NCBI GenBank assembly: GCA_902826835.1
Contig: CADEGH010000004.1
Location: 62,001 to 126,000, forward strand
Direction: 5' to 3'
From: an uncultured bacterium
GTDB taxonomy: Bacteria; Planctomycetota; GCA-002687715
DNA: 64,000 nucleotides
Positions 8,792 to 17,419 of this stretch are shown one piece after another. Both the position numbers and the translations under genes were made by a program. Position 1 is the first letter of the stretch; the number at the start of each line of letters is the position of its first letter. The notes under the pieces were generated by a model that searched no databases, was not told the origin of the DNA, and worked only from the letters and a program-made list of their open reading frames with translations.

Positions 8792-9435
8792 CCGCGGTGG
8801 AAACCATCGACCGGCTCCCGCTGTTTCCGTTGCCGAAGACGGTGCTCTTTCCCGACACTCTTCTGCCCCTGTTCGTGTTCGAGGCCCGCTACCGTGCGCT
8901 GCTCGAAGATGCCCTCGACGGACCAGGGTGGGTCGGCATCCCGACTCTCCTTCCCGGCTTCGAAGGCCAAAGCGACGGCACGCCTCCGATCACAAAAGTG
9001 TTCGGAGTGGGACGCATCGAGGGTTATCGCCGCAATCAGGATGGAACGAGCCACCTCGCCCTCGTGGGCGTGCACATCGCCGAGCTGCAACGAGAATGGC
9101 CGCTTGAGGTTTTTCGTCGCGGCCAAGTTCGCCTACGCCCGGCTCCGGAGTTGACGGCGGAGGCGAGTTCGGCGCTGCGCCTCGAACTCGCGAGCGCTCT
9201 GCAGCGGCGGCCGATCGAGGCACACGAAACCGAAGTCATCGAGGTGCTGCGCGAACTCGTTCGCGATCCCGGCCGTTCGGTCGAGTTGGGCGTGCACGTG
9301 GCGGCCTCCGCTCTCGGCGGAGCCACCATGTCGCGGCAAGCGCTCCTCGAACTGCCGACGGTGGTAGAGCGGGCGCAACAGTTGATCCACACCTGGGCGA
9401 GGCTCGCCCGCACCCTCGGACGGGGGGATCCATGA
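8782..9435 (+). CDS. LON substrate-binding domain protein
   Basis: 217 residues from ATG 8782; GTG 8788 is an alternative start. It contains the LON N-terminal (PUA-like) domain alone: LPLFPLPKTVLFPDTLLPLFVFEARY split by a short turn, then FGVGRIEGY and the helical second half. There is no AAA or protease domain. Standalone LON-domain proteins are common; their role is unclear but is thought to involve binding unfolded or damaged proteins. It overlaps the genes on both sides (10 bases before, 4 after). Confidence 0.82.
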   Translation: MGVTAVETIDRLPLFPLPKTVLFPDTLLPLFVFEARYRALLEDALDGPGWVGIPTLLPGFEGQSDGTPPITKVFGVGRIEGYRRNQDGTSHLALVGVHIAELQREWPLEVFRRGQVRLRPAPELTAEASSALRLELASALQRRPIEAHETEVIEVLRELVRDPGRSVELGVHVAASALGGATMSRQALLELPTVVERAQQLIHTWARLARTLGRGDP

Positions 9436-10325
9436 AGATCTTCGAACCGCACGCTCATATGGTGTCCCGAGTGACTGACGACTACGAACGCATGCGCGAC
9501 AGCGGCGTCCGGGTCGTCTTGGAACCGGCGTTTTGGCTGGGCCAGCCTCGCACTTCGGTCGGTAGCTTTGTCGACTACTTCGACACGCTGCTCGGTTGGG
9601 AGCGGTTTCGGGCCGCCGGCTTCGGAATCCACCACGTGTGCACGTTGGGTCTCAATCCCCGCGAGGCGAACGACGACCGGGTGAATGCGGGCGTGGTCGA
9701 ACTCCTCCCTCGCTACCTGGAAAAAAACGGCGTGGTGGGTGTCGGGGAAATCGGCCTCGACGACATGACGGCCAAAGAGGAACGCTGGTTCCTCGCTCAA
9801 CTGGTGCTCGCAAAGGAGCACGACCTGCCCGCGCTCGTCCACACTCCGCACCGGAACAAGCGCCAGGGTTTTCTGCGCTGCCTCGACATCATCCGCGATT
9901 CGGGAATCCGGATGGACCGGGTCCTACTCGACCACGGGAACGAAGAGACCGTGAAGATCACTCGCGAAACCGGGGTGTGGCAGGGCTTCTCGATCTACCC
10001 CCACACCAAGATGGATCCACCTCGGATGGTGGCCATCCTGCGCCAATACGGGGTCGAGCGCATGATCATCAACAGCGCCTGCGACTGGGGGGTGAGCGAC
10101 CCCTTGTCCGTGCGCAAGACCGCCGACCTCATGGCGGAGGCCGAGTTTGGGGTGGGGGACATCGATCGCCTCGTCTGGGGCAACCCGGTCCAGTTTTTCT
10201 CGGAGACCGGCCGCGGCACGGAGGCCGAGTGGTCGACCCCGCCGGCTTCGACCCTCGGGGCCACTCACGCTGGCAACTCCTTCCTCCGCGGCCAGTCCGT
10301 CGAAACCTGGGGGAAAAGAGCATGA
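9432..10325 (+). CDS. eboB: TatD-type metal-dependent hydrolase EboB
   Basis: 297 residues. Metal-binding motifs of the amidohydrolase/TatD fold: HAH at residues 7-9, GVGEIGLD, LVHTPH, LDHGNE and a late Asp in SACDWG. I assign it to the ebo family because the next gene, overlapping by ATGA, encodes an EboA-domain protein. In ebo loci, linked to scytonemin-precursor export in cyanobacteria, a TatD-like hydrolase sits beside EboA. Substrate unknown. The ~35 residues after SETGRG are poorly conserved-looking. Confidence 0.82.
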   Translation: MKIFEPHAHMVSRVTDDYERMRDSGVRVVLEPAFWLGQPRTSVGSFVDYFDTLLGWERFRAAGFGIHHVCTLGLNPREANDDRVNAGVVELLPRYLEKNGVVGVGEIGLDDMTAKEERWFLAQLVLAKEHDLPALVHTPHRNKRQGFLRCLDIIRDSGIRMDRVLLDHGNEETVKITRETGVWQGFSIYPHTKMDPPRMVAILRQYGVERMIINSACDWGVSDPLSVRKTADLMAEAEFGVGDIDRLVWGNPVQFFSETGRGTEAEWSTPPASTLGATHAGNSFLRGQSVETWGKRA

Positions 10326-11050
10326 TCGCGTGGCCGCCCCTCCGAGGTCGACTCTCGGAGTCCGAGCTGGCCGGCCTCGCGTGGGTCCAAGCCAAGATCG
10401 GAAATTCCCAAACGCAGCGCCTGGTGTGGCTTGCGAGCCTGCCTCGGCGGGTCGGGAAGCGGGCCTTGGCTCCTGAGTTGGTGAAGGCCGGGGTCGCAAC
10501 TCTGAATCTCGGGGCGTGGCGCGCCGCCGATGTGGCGGCGGCGGTCGAGTTCATCGAAGCCAGTCTTGGCGAAGCCGCCCTGGTCGAGCTTTGGGACCAC
10601 GGCGACCAAGAGGAGCGCCGGATGGTCGGCCGCTCCGTCTGTCTCGGTTTGGGAGACCTGGCCACCCCGCTGCTTTGGGATCGGGCCCACCGGCAAAACG
10701 ACCAAATCCTGTTCGAGGCGACCTTTCTCGACTCCGATCACTTGGCCCGCCTGGCCGACGACGAGGTGTGGGCAAGGGCGGTCCTCAAGGCGGCGTTCTT
10801 GAACCTCGACCTCGCCCGCCTCTACGGATTCGAGAGGCGCCTGCCGGATACGCTGCAGGAGTGTCTCGCCGACTTTGCCGCGGAGCGCCGGGCGGCCGGC
10901 CGCCCGGTGTGGCCAGGCACCTATGCCATTGCGATGCTCGGTGAGAATCCGCGGCTCCTGACCCTGTTGACCGCGGACCGCCGATCGACCGACCCGACCA
11001 CCCAGGCCCAAATTGCCGACGCCACGCGGCTCGCCGAGTCCGTGCGTTGA
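10322..11050 (+). CDS. eboA: EboA-domain protein
   Basis: 242 residues, ATG 10322 in an ATGA overlap with eboB. It shows the family-typical C-terminal segment FERRLPDTLQECLADFA followed by ERRAAGRPV, and a helical, alanine-rich body. EboA has no known enzymatic activity; in cyanobacteria the ebo cluster is needed to move a metabolite precursor to the periplasm. The other usual partners (UbiA-like EboC, sugar-phosphate-cyclase-like EboD, EboE, EboF) are not next to it and not elsewhere in this window. Confidence 0.82.
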   Translation: MIAWPPLRGRLSESELAGLAWVQAKIGNSQTQRLVWLASLPRRVGKRALAPELVKAGVATLNLGAWRAADVAAAVEFIEASLGEAALVELWDHGDQEERRMVGRSVCLGLGDLATPLLWDRAHRQNDQILFEATFLDSDHLARLADDEVWARAVLKAAFLNLDLARLYGFERRLPDTLQECLADFAAERRAAGRPVWPGTYAIAMLGENPRLLTLLTADRRSTDPTTQAQIADATRLAESVR

Positions 11051-11097
11051 TCGCGGAAACCCCCGGCCGTAGAGTCCGCTTTCCATCGGAGTGCCCT

Positions 11098-12180
11098 GTG
11101 ACCAGGCGAGCCAGCCCGATCTGCCTGCTTCTCCTCATCCTCTTGGGTTGCAAAGGGCCCGAGGAGTACCTCAGCGATCTCAAGACTTCGGTCGACCCCA
11201 ATAAGGGTCATCTGAACCTCGGGGTCTACGACGCCGGACTGCTCGTCCACGAAGGCCTCACCGGCCTCATGGATGAGGAGGTCTTGACCCTGTCGCAGGC
11301 GGGCCGAGCCGTGCACGACGCCGGCTGGCTCCTCGAGGTGAACGAGGTGCCGCTGATCCGCGCCGACGCGGTCAACCTCCTCGCGCACGTGGCGCTCCGC
11401 TACCCGTGGCCCCCGCTCGCCACCTCCTACTCCGACGAAAAAAACGTTGGTGATGTCGCCCTCGCCAACATCGAGTTGCTGCATCAGGCGACCAAGGAAC
11501 TCGAGGCGGAGCCACTCCTGGCCGCCCTCGGGAGCCCGGACCGTGCGGTGGTGGAACGCGCGCACACACGCCTGAAGGAAATCACCGGACAATCCCTGCC
11601 CAGCGACCCCGCAGTCTGGGAGGAGTACTGGACGCGCCGCAAGCCGGCGGTCCAAGCGGAGGCCGCTCAGGCTGCCACCGGCCCTGTCGCCACCCTCGGC
11701 AACCTGCGGTTTGCGAGCCTGGCGAGTTCGCGCTCGGTGCTCGGTTACCTGTCCATCAGCCTCCTCGGTTACGACGTGCCGGACCTTCGTCCGACGCTGA
11801 CCGACACGATCGCCCGCATCGGCCGCCAGGTCGTGGTCTTCGGGGTGCTCCACGCGATGAACGACAAGGATCCGGTGGTGCGGATGGCAGCCTACCGGGC
11901 CGCGCAGGATGTCTTGGATCCCGGCTTCGAGGCCCGCCTGCAGGAACGCGGCGGCTCTGAGCGGGATCAGGATGCCCGCGTCCAACTCCTCCAGACTCTG
12001 CGGTTTTATCCGGGCCGTCGGACCATCGAAGCGCTCCTCACCGACCTGGGCGACCGCCGTCTCGCCATCGCGATCACCGCCCGCCGCAGCCTCGCCGATT
12101 TGTGCGAAGTCGACTACGGGGACGATGAGAGGGCGTGGTTGCTCTGGTACGAAAAAGAAGGGCGAAATCGCTGGCCATGA
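11098..12180 (+). CDS. Lipoprotein with HEAT-like helical repeats
   Basis: 360 residues from GTG 11098, preceded by GGAG. This start places a clear lipoprotein signal: TRR, a hydrophobic stretch LLLLILL, and a lipobox LLGC with Cys18. An upstream TTG at 11047 would bury the signal. The mature part is alpha-helical, with repeat-like segments (DPVVRMAAYRAAQDVLD, DRRLAIAITARRSLADLC) reminiscent of HEAT repeats, which serve as protein-binding scaffolds. Likely anchored in the outer or inner membrane facing the periplasm. No catalytic motif seen. 47 bases after eboA, ATGA overlap with the next gene. Confidence 0.72.
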   Translation: MTRRASPICLLLLILLGCKGPEEYLSDLKTSVDPNKGHLNLGVYDAGLLVHEGLTGLMDEEVLTLSQAGRAVHDAGWLLEVNEVPLIRADAVNLLAHVALRYPWPPLATSYSDEKNVGDVALANIELLHQATKELEAEPLLAALGSPDRAVVERAHTRLKEITGQSLPSDPAVWEEYWTRRKPAVQAEAAQAATGPVATLGNLRFASLASSRSVLGYLSISLLGYDVPDLRPTLTDTIARIGRQVVVFGVLHAMNDKDPVVRMAAYRAAQDVLDPGFEARLQERGGSERDQDARVQLLQTLRFYPGRRTIEALLTDLGDRRLAIAITARRSLADLCEVDYGDDERAWLLWYEKEGRNRWP

Positions 12181-12758
12181 GGAGCCTTTCTGTCCGCGTA
12201 GCCTCCGAGGTTCGCCAGGACTACGACGGCACGCCGCTCGCGCCTCACTGGATCCGTCGCCGTTTCGGTTTGAAAGGTGACGCCGCAGTCGCTTTTATCG
12301 GCGCCTGTGAGGTCCGAGGCGAGCGGCTCGTCGACCTCGAGGATCGCGAGGCGGGCGACTTCATCTACTCCCCGGAAATGGTGCACGTGCTGGTCGAGTG
12401 CTTCGGCGCTGACCTCGCGCGCATGATCTTCATTCAGCGATTGCTGGCGAGCCACGCCGCGGATCTGGTTCGCGAAGCGACCGGTCGCGCTGACGTTCGT
12501 CGCAGTGGCGACGATGTCTACCTCGGCGATGCCAAACTCTCGGTGAGCATCGCCACGCTCTCGCCGCTGTCGGGGCTCGTGCACTTCGGGGTCAACGTGC
12601 GCAGCGAGGGCGCGCCCGTACGAGCGATCGGCCTTGCGGAAATCGACATGGCGCCGGTGGCGTTCGCACAAGCCCTGCTCGCCCGCTTCAGCGGCGAAAT
12701 CGACTCGATCATCGACGCCTTGGGCAAGGTCCGACCCGCGCACGGAAGGGACGATTAG
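12177..12758 (+). CDS. DUF366 family protein
   Basis: 193 residues from ATG 12177 (ATGA overlap with the lipoprotein). It matches what I know of DUF366: an N-terminal YDGTPLAPHWIRR motif, VAFIGACEV, DLEDREAGDFIYS, FIQRLL, a central RSGDDVYLG and LSVSIATLSPLSGLVHFGVN. DUF366 has no established function; the invariant Asp/Ser/His-rich blocks look like an enzyme active site. It is sandwiched between envelope-type genes in the same overlapping run. Confidence 0.85.
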   Translation: MRSLSVRVASEVRQDYDGTPLAPHWIRRRFGLKGDAAVAFIGACEVRGERLVDLEDREAGDFIYSPEMVHVLVECFGADLARMIFIQRLLASHAADLVREATGRADVRRSGDDVYLGDAKLSVSIATLSPLSGLVHFGVNVRSEGAPVRAIGLAEIDMAPVAFAQALLARFSGEIDSIIDALGKVRPAHGRDD

Positions 12759-14152
12759 TGCCCCCTTCGTCGACCAGCGCATCGCCCCGGTTCGGGGCCC
12801 GGGCCAAGTTGGTCCTGAAGCTCCTCATCGGGGCCGGGGTGGTGGCGTTTGTCGCCAGCAAGATCGACTGGCAGGACCAGGTGCAGATCGAAGGCGAAAC
12901 CGAGGTCAGGCGGGGCCAGGGTCTGCACGTGGATCCGCAAGTGGCGGGAGTATGGATCCAGCCCGCGGGCGGCACGAGGCAGGAGGTTCCGTTCCATCAG
13001 GGTCCAGTCCTGCTGGAAGTGCCGGGGGGCTTCCGGGTCGAACTGCCGAGCCAGCCACCCATCCTCGGATCAAGCGCGGGCTTCCAGGGAGCCCTGGAAC
13101 TTGAGGCGGCCAACGGGAAAGTCACTACCGATCTGTCCACGCTCGCGCGGGTTCGCCGGGACCGCGGAGACGGCACTTTCGAGCTGACGCCGAACTTCAG
13201 CGAGGGATTGCGCACGGTGTTCGGGCGGGTGAGCGCCCTCCACTTCGGGCTGGCGCTGCTCCTGTTTTTGGTCGCCTACCTCTTCGGGATCCGCCGGTGG
13301 CAAATCCTGCTCCTCGCGCAGGGGCTCGGTGTGTCCTTTTTCGAAGCGGTGCGACTCACCTTCGTGGGGCTCTTTTTCAACAATGTCGTGCCCGGGCTGA
13401 CCGGGGGAGACCTGATCAAGGCCGTTCTCGTGGCCAAAGCCCACCCGGGGCGCGGCGCGGTGGCGGTCGGCACCGTCATCGTGGACCGGGTGCTCGGACT
13501 CGCGATCCTTGCCCTGCTCAGCGCCGGAGTGTTGGCGTTCCACTACTCGCGCTACCAGTCGTTGGCGCAGTGGCTCTTTTTGGCCCTGGGGGCCGGCGCG
13601 GCGGTGGTCTTGGTGTTCTTTTCCCGGCGCGTTCGCCGCGTCCTGCGCGTCGACGGCCTCATGCGCCGCCTCCCCGGCGCGAAAATCCTGAAGTCGCTCG
13701 ACGAGGCATTCTTGGCGTACCGCTCGCAGGGAGCGACCCTGGCCATGGCCAGTGTGCTGTCGGTCTTGGCCCACGCGGCCAACATCGTCGCGATCTACAT
13801 TCTCGGACGCGATATCGGAGTCGGGCCGGAATCCGGCCTCGAAGGCACGCCGCTGATCACCTATTTGGCCACGGTCCCCATCATCCTCATCGTCTCCTCG
13901 CTCCCGCTCCTGCCCGGGGGATGGGGGGTGGGGGAGGCGGCCTTCGCCTACTTCTTCCGCACGGTGGGGATCTTGAATCCCAGCCTGAGCATCGGACTGT
14001 CCATCCTCACCCGCACGACGATGTTGGCGATCAGCCTCTTCGGCGGAGTTTTCCTCGTCCTCGACCGTCGGCCCGGGCGGGCCCATCCTCCCGCCCAGGC
14101 GACCCCGGTCTCGGAACCAGCATCATGTCCCTCCTCGTCGTCGGCTCCGTAG
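12758..14152 (+). CDS. Flippase-like (UPF0104/LPG synthase TM-type) membrane protein with an inserted soluble domain
   Basis: 464 residues. The core, from about residue 150, is an eight-or-so-helix UPF0104 bundle with the hallmark NNVVPGLTGGD, followed by KAVLVAK and, near the end, SLPLLPGGWGVGE. Family members move or modify lipids (MprF-type TM domain). Unusual: after a first membrane segment (~16-30) comes a ~115-residue soluble, beta-rich insert (VHVDP-like, QPAGG, QGPVLLEVPG) before the second segment, making it longer than the usual ~320 residues. The GTG start shares one base with the previous stop (TAGTG). Confidence 0.82.
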   Translation: MPPSSTSASPRFGARAKLVLKLLIGAGVVAFVASKIDWQDQVQIEGETEVRRGQGLHVDPQVAGVWIQPAGGTRQEVPFHQGPVLLEVPGGFRVELPSQPPILGSSAGFQGALELEAANGKVTTDLSTLARVRRDRGDGTFELTPNFSEGLRTVFGRVSALHFGLALLLFLVAYLFGIRRWQILLLAQGLGVSFFEAVRLTFVGLFFNNVVPGLTGGDLIKAVLVAKAHPGRGAVAVGTVIVDRVLGLAILALLSAGVLAFHYSRYQSLAQWLFLALGAGAAVVLVFFSRRVRRVLRVDGLMRRLPGAKILKSLDEAFLAYRSQGATLAMASVLSVLAHAANIVAIYILGRDIGVGPESGLEGTPLITYLATVPIILIVSSLPLLPGGWGVGEAAFAYFFRTVGILNPSLSIGLSILTRTTMLAISLFGGVFLVLDRRPGRAHPPAQATPVSEPASCPSSSSAP

Positions 14153-15027
14153 CGCTCGATTCCGTGGTGACTCCCTATGGCCACCGCGAGAGCATTCTCG
14201 GCGGCGCCGCCTCGTTCTTCTCGATCGCGGCCAGCCACTTCGTGCCGGTCCGCTTGGTGGCGGTGATCGGCGAGGATTTCCCCGAAGAGCACGTGAAGCT
14301 TTTCGCCGAGCGCAACATCAATCTGGCCGGGCTCGAGCGCAAATCCGGCGGCAAGACCTTCCGCTGGAAGGGGCGCTACATCGGACGGATGGATGCCGCC
14401 GAAACCCTAGCGACCGAGCTCAACGTACTAGGCAGCTTCAAGCCGACCCTGCCCGCGGAGTTTTGCTCGACGCCCTACGTGTTCCTCGCGAACACTGACC
14501 CAGTCACCCAACTCCACGTGCGGCGCCAGCTCAAGAGCCCCAAGTTCGTCCTCCTGGACACCATGAATTTTTGGATCAGCGGCGCGCGGGCGGCCCTGAT
14601 CGAGGTGCTCAAGGAAGTCGACGGCGTGGTCCTGAACGACGACGAAGCGCGCAGCCTCGCCGAGGAGTCGAACTTGATCCGCGCCGTGCAGAAAATCGCT
14701 GCGTTCGGCCTGCGCACGATCGTGGTGAAAAAGGGAGAGCACGGGGCACTCCTCTTCCGCGACGGCCAGCTCTACGCCGTGCCGGCTTACCCGCTCGAAA
14801 CGGTGCGCGATCCCACGGGAGCGGGGGACTCGTTTGCCGCCGGCTTCCTCGGAGCCTTGGCGGAGCGCGGGGACCTCTCGTTTGCCGGCCAAAAACTCGC
14901 CCTCACCTACGGAACCACGGTGGCGTCGTTCACCGTCGAGGGGTTCGGGCTCGAGCGCCTCATGACCACCACCCGGGACGAGATCGACCGGCGTCAAGAG
15001 GCGCTGCTTTCCTTCATCCGAGTTTGA
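14125..15027 (+). CDS. PfkB-family carbohydrate/nucleoside kinase
   Basis: 300 residues from ATG 14125, overlapping the membrane protein by 28 bases. Ribokinase-fold features: LVVGSVALDSV at the start, a GG motif (ILGGAASF), VVKKGEHG, and the signature DPTGAGDSFAAGFLGA with the catalytic Asp. The substrate is not predictable; similar proteins in this group act on sugars or adenosine-like nucleosides. Last gene of the overlapping run; a GC-rich hairpin follows at 15094. Confidence 0.88.
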   Translation: MSLLVVGSVALDSVVTPYGHRESILGGAASFFSIAASHFVPVRLVAVIGEDFPEEHVKLFAERNINLAGLERKSGGKTFRWKGRYIGRMDAAETLATELNVLGSFKPTLPAEFCSTPYVFLANTDPVTQLHVRRQLKSPKFVLLDTMNFWISGARAALIEVLKEVDGVVLNDDEARSLAEESNLIRAVQKIAAFGLRTIVVKKGEHGALLFRDGQLYAVPAYPLETVRDPTGAGDSFAAGFLGALAERGDLSFAGQKLALTYGTTVASFTVEGFGLERLMTTTRDEIDRRQEALLSFIRV

Positions 15028-15093
15028 CGCGAGGCTCGCGCCCTCGATCGCGCACGAGGGGCGAAAGTGCCCCCAGGGCGTCGCAACCTCCCT

Positions 15094-15116
15094 GCCCCGG
15101 GGTTGGGAACCGGGGC
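15094..15116 (+). terminator. Hairpin after the PfkB gene, possible terminator
   Basis: GCCCCGG and CCGGGGC form a 7-pair stem around a 9-base loop in the gap after the PfkB gene. There is no T-run after it, so it is at best a Rho-dependent or weak terminator, or an mRNA-stabilising stem. A second imperfect stem lies just upstream (15039-15064). Confidence 0.3.
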
Positions 15117-15240
15117 CAGATCACATACATTCTGCCGTCTTTCCAGGTGGGCGAGGATGCCTACCTTCTTCACGAAAGGCCATACCGCGCAAGCGGGAAC
15201 CGGGCGGACGAGGCTTCGTCGCCCCAGTCATCGAGTGTCC

Positions 15241-15864
15241 ATGAGCGCTACGGACGGCACCATTCTGACCAGCATCAAGTCTCCCGGCCCCAATCCCCAG
15301 GGGCTCACCTACGACGGTGAGCATCTGTGGGTCTCCGACCGCACCGATCGCAAGATCTTCAAGGTCGTCCCGGCCACCGGGCAGGTGATTTTCAGCATCG
15401 CCTTTGACGGCGAATTGGCCGGCACGGCTTGGGACGGCAGCCACGTGTGGCAAGCCGACCGAACCTCGCGCACCATCTCCCGGATCGACCCGGAAACCGG
15501 CACGATCGCCCTTTCGCTCGGGATCGACCTCCCGAGTGGCGATGTCACCGGCCTGCACTACGAAACCGGCGGAGTGTGGTACGGCCTCTCCCGCCTAGGC
15601 CAGGCTCGCAAGGTGCGGGAATCCGATGGCCGCTTCATGCGCGCTCTCCCCACCAAGGGTGACATCTGCGGGCTCGTCCTCGTGGGTCGGCATCTCTATT
15701 ACACCGAGCCCAGCGAAGGCCTCTGCCACAAGATGGATGCCACCGCCGGAGCCATCCTGATTTCGTACCGCCTGGGCGGGCGCCCCACGGGGCTTTGCTA
15801 CGACGGCACCGCGTTTTGGGTCTCGGACGCCGAAGCGGGTGAACTGCGCCGCCTTCGATTCTGA
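15241..15864 (+). CDS. Beta-propeller repeat protein
   Basis: 207 residues from ATG 15241; an in-frame ATG at 15157 with GGTGGGCGAGG beside it would add 28 unconvincing basic residues. It has five or six repeats of the pattern G-L-x-Y-D-G-x-x-L/F-W-V-S-D (GLTYDGEHLWVSD, GTAWDGSHVWQAD, GLCYDGTAFWVSD), one per propeller blade, similar to SMP-30/glutamine-cyclotransferase-like propellers. No signal peptide, so probably cytosolic. Ligand unknown. Confidence 0.72.
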   Translation: MSATDGTILTSIKSPGPNPQGLTYDGEHLWVSDRTDRKIFKVVPATGQVIFSIAFDGELAGTAWDGSHVWQADRTSRTISRIDPETGTIALSLGIDLPSGDVTGLHYETGGVWYGLSRLGQARKVRESDGRFMRALPTKGDICGLVLVGRHLYYTEPSEGLCHKMDATAGAILISYRLGGRPTGLCYDGTAFWVSDAEAGELRRLRF

Positions 15865-15919
15865 GCCTGGGCCCTCACCGATACCTCAGCCGAGCCCGAG
15901 CCACCCGCGTTCGACCGAT

Positions 15920-16336
15920 TCAGTCCGAAGAGGGAAAACGTCGATCCTGCTTGCGTCGGCTCTCGGCGCGTTTTCCGGCTAACCTACGTTCCTTGGAACC
16001 TTTGGTTGGCCGAGATGCCCGGCGCTTCTTTGGGAGCTTGGCGGCGCTGCGCACGATTTCCGTGAGCCGCGCCAGCGCCAGCGAACGATTCTCCGACTGG
16101 GACCGCGTCTCGGAGCACACGATTCGCAGCACTCCCTCCTTGCTCAAGCGATTGGCCAGGACCCCGACGATTCGCGAGCGCCAGGGCTCCGGAATTTTCG
16201 ACTGGCTTGGGATCCAACGCACCTCCACCCGAGTTTCGACCTTGTTCACATTCTGGCCACCGGGCCCACCCGAACGGGTGGTGACCACGGTGAGCTCGTC
16301 GTCAGGAATCGCGAGACCTGGCGCCCAATCCGACAT
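15920..16336 (-). CDS. arfB: Peptidyl-tRNA hydrolase ArfB (class I release-factor-like)
   Basis: 138 residues from ATG 16336; the longer frame upstream is not family-like. The catalytic loop is GGPGGQNVNK, preceded by VTTRS, and the tail is Lys/Arg-rich (SRPTKGSKERRLAGKRAESRRKQDRR split by short gaps), which in ArfB enters the empty mRNA channel of stalled ribosomes. It releases peptides from non-stop complexes. Convergent with the propeller gene and divergent from the NYN gene. Confidence 0.92.
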   Translation of the reverse strand: MSDWAPGLAIPDDELTVVTTRSGGPGGQNVNKVETRVEVRWIPSQSKIPEPWRSRIVGVLANRLSKEGVLRIVCSETRSQSENRSLALARLTEIVRSAAKLPKKRRASRPTKGSKERRLAGKRAESRRKQDRRFPSSD

Positions 16337-16615
16337 GGATTTCAATCTCTCGCTATGTTTGGCCATCGCCCAGGGGGTGATGGCCGTAATCCGGGGCCCT
16401 TGGTGGCTCCCGCGGCCGCGCAAGGGCTTCATCGGGGAAGCTACCGCTTCCCACCGCGCCAAGAGGAGCTTGCCGCTCCTCGTGGCGAACACGCCGGGAC
16501 GATCCCGGATGCCGAATCGGGCATCCGCGGGCGACTCGGCGCGCAAGACCGCGCGCACCAACCATGTTTCATTGGCCACTCGTCCGCGAGGAGGAGTGGC
16601 GACCGAGAATATCCG

Positions 16616-17407
16616 ATGGCTTCACCTTCCACGGGCGAAAAACGCATCGCCCTCTTCATCGACTTCGACAACCTCGCCTTGGGCATCAAGGGATCCCCGG
16701 GCAAGAAATTCCAGATCCAGATCGTGCTCGACCGCCTGCTCGAAAAGGGCAAGATCCTGGTCAAGAAAGCGTACGCGGACTGGAGCACCCACCGCGACTA
16801 CAAAGCCGAGCTCCATGCGGCCGCGATCGAGCTGATCGAGATCCCAAAGAAGCGCCTCGGCGGAAAAAACTCCGCCGATATCCGCATGGTCGTGGACGCG
16901 CTCGAGATCTCCTACAGCAAGGAACATCTCGACACCTTCGCGCTCGTGACCGGGGACTCCGACTTTTCGCCGCTCGTCACCAAGCTGCGCGAGAACAACC
17001 GCGAGGTGATCGGGATCGGCATCAAGGCGGCCAGTTCGCCGTTGCTGATCGAAAACTGCGACGAGTTCATTTTCTACGAAGAGCTGGTGCGGGCCGCTCC
17101 GACCAAGCACATCGCGCGCGAAATCTCCGGCGTATCGGATCGCAAGCGGGAGGCCTTCGATTTGGTCGCCGACGCAGTCCGCGCTCTCTTTCGCGAGGGC
17201 CGCGAACTCGTGTGGGCCTCCATGGTCAAACAGACCATCAAGCGCAAGAAACCCGTCTTCGACGAGGCCTACCACGAGTACGGCAGTTTTTCCGAGCTCT
17301 TGTTCGACATGGAAGAGCACGGGATCGTCAAGCTCCAGAAGGATCCGAAGAGCGGCTCTTTGATCGTGTCCGCCGTCTTGGCGGGAACCCGTTCGAACGA
17401 ACACTGA
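16616..17407 (+). CDS. NYN-domain ribonuclease with LOTUS/OST-HTH domain
   Basis: 263 residues from ATG 16616. The PIN-like NYN nuclease domain (residues ~10-150) has all its acidic motifs: FIDFDNLA, KNSADIRMVVDAL and VTGDSDFSPLV. A C-terminal winged-helix OST-HTH/LOTUS domain (~175-260, from FDLVADAVRALF to the end) probably binds RNA, in some cases G-quadruplexes. Expected cytosolic, metal-dependent RNase; targets unknown. It lies 12 bases before the carboxylase operon, probably by chance of packing. Confidence 0.88.
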   Translation: MASPSTGEKRIALFIDFDNLALGIKGSPGKKFQIQIVLDRLLEKGKILVKKAYADWSTHRDYKAELHAAAIELIEIPKKRLGGKNSADIRMVVDALEISYSKEHLDTFALVTGDSDFSPLVTKLRENNREVIGIGIKAASSPLLIENCDEFIFYEELVRAAPTKHIAREISGVSDRKREAFDLVADAVRALFREGRELVWASMVKQTIKRKKPVFDEAYHEYGSFSELLFDMEEHGIVKLQKDPKSGSLIVSAVLAGTRSNEH

Positions 17408-17419
17408 ACAAGGCCAAGC

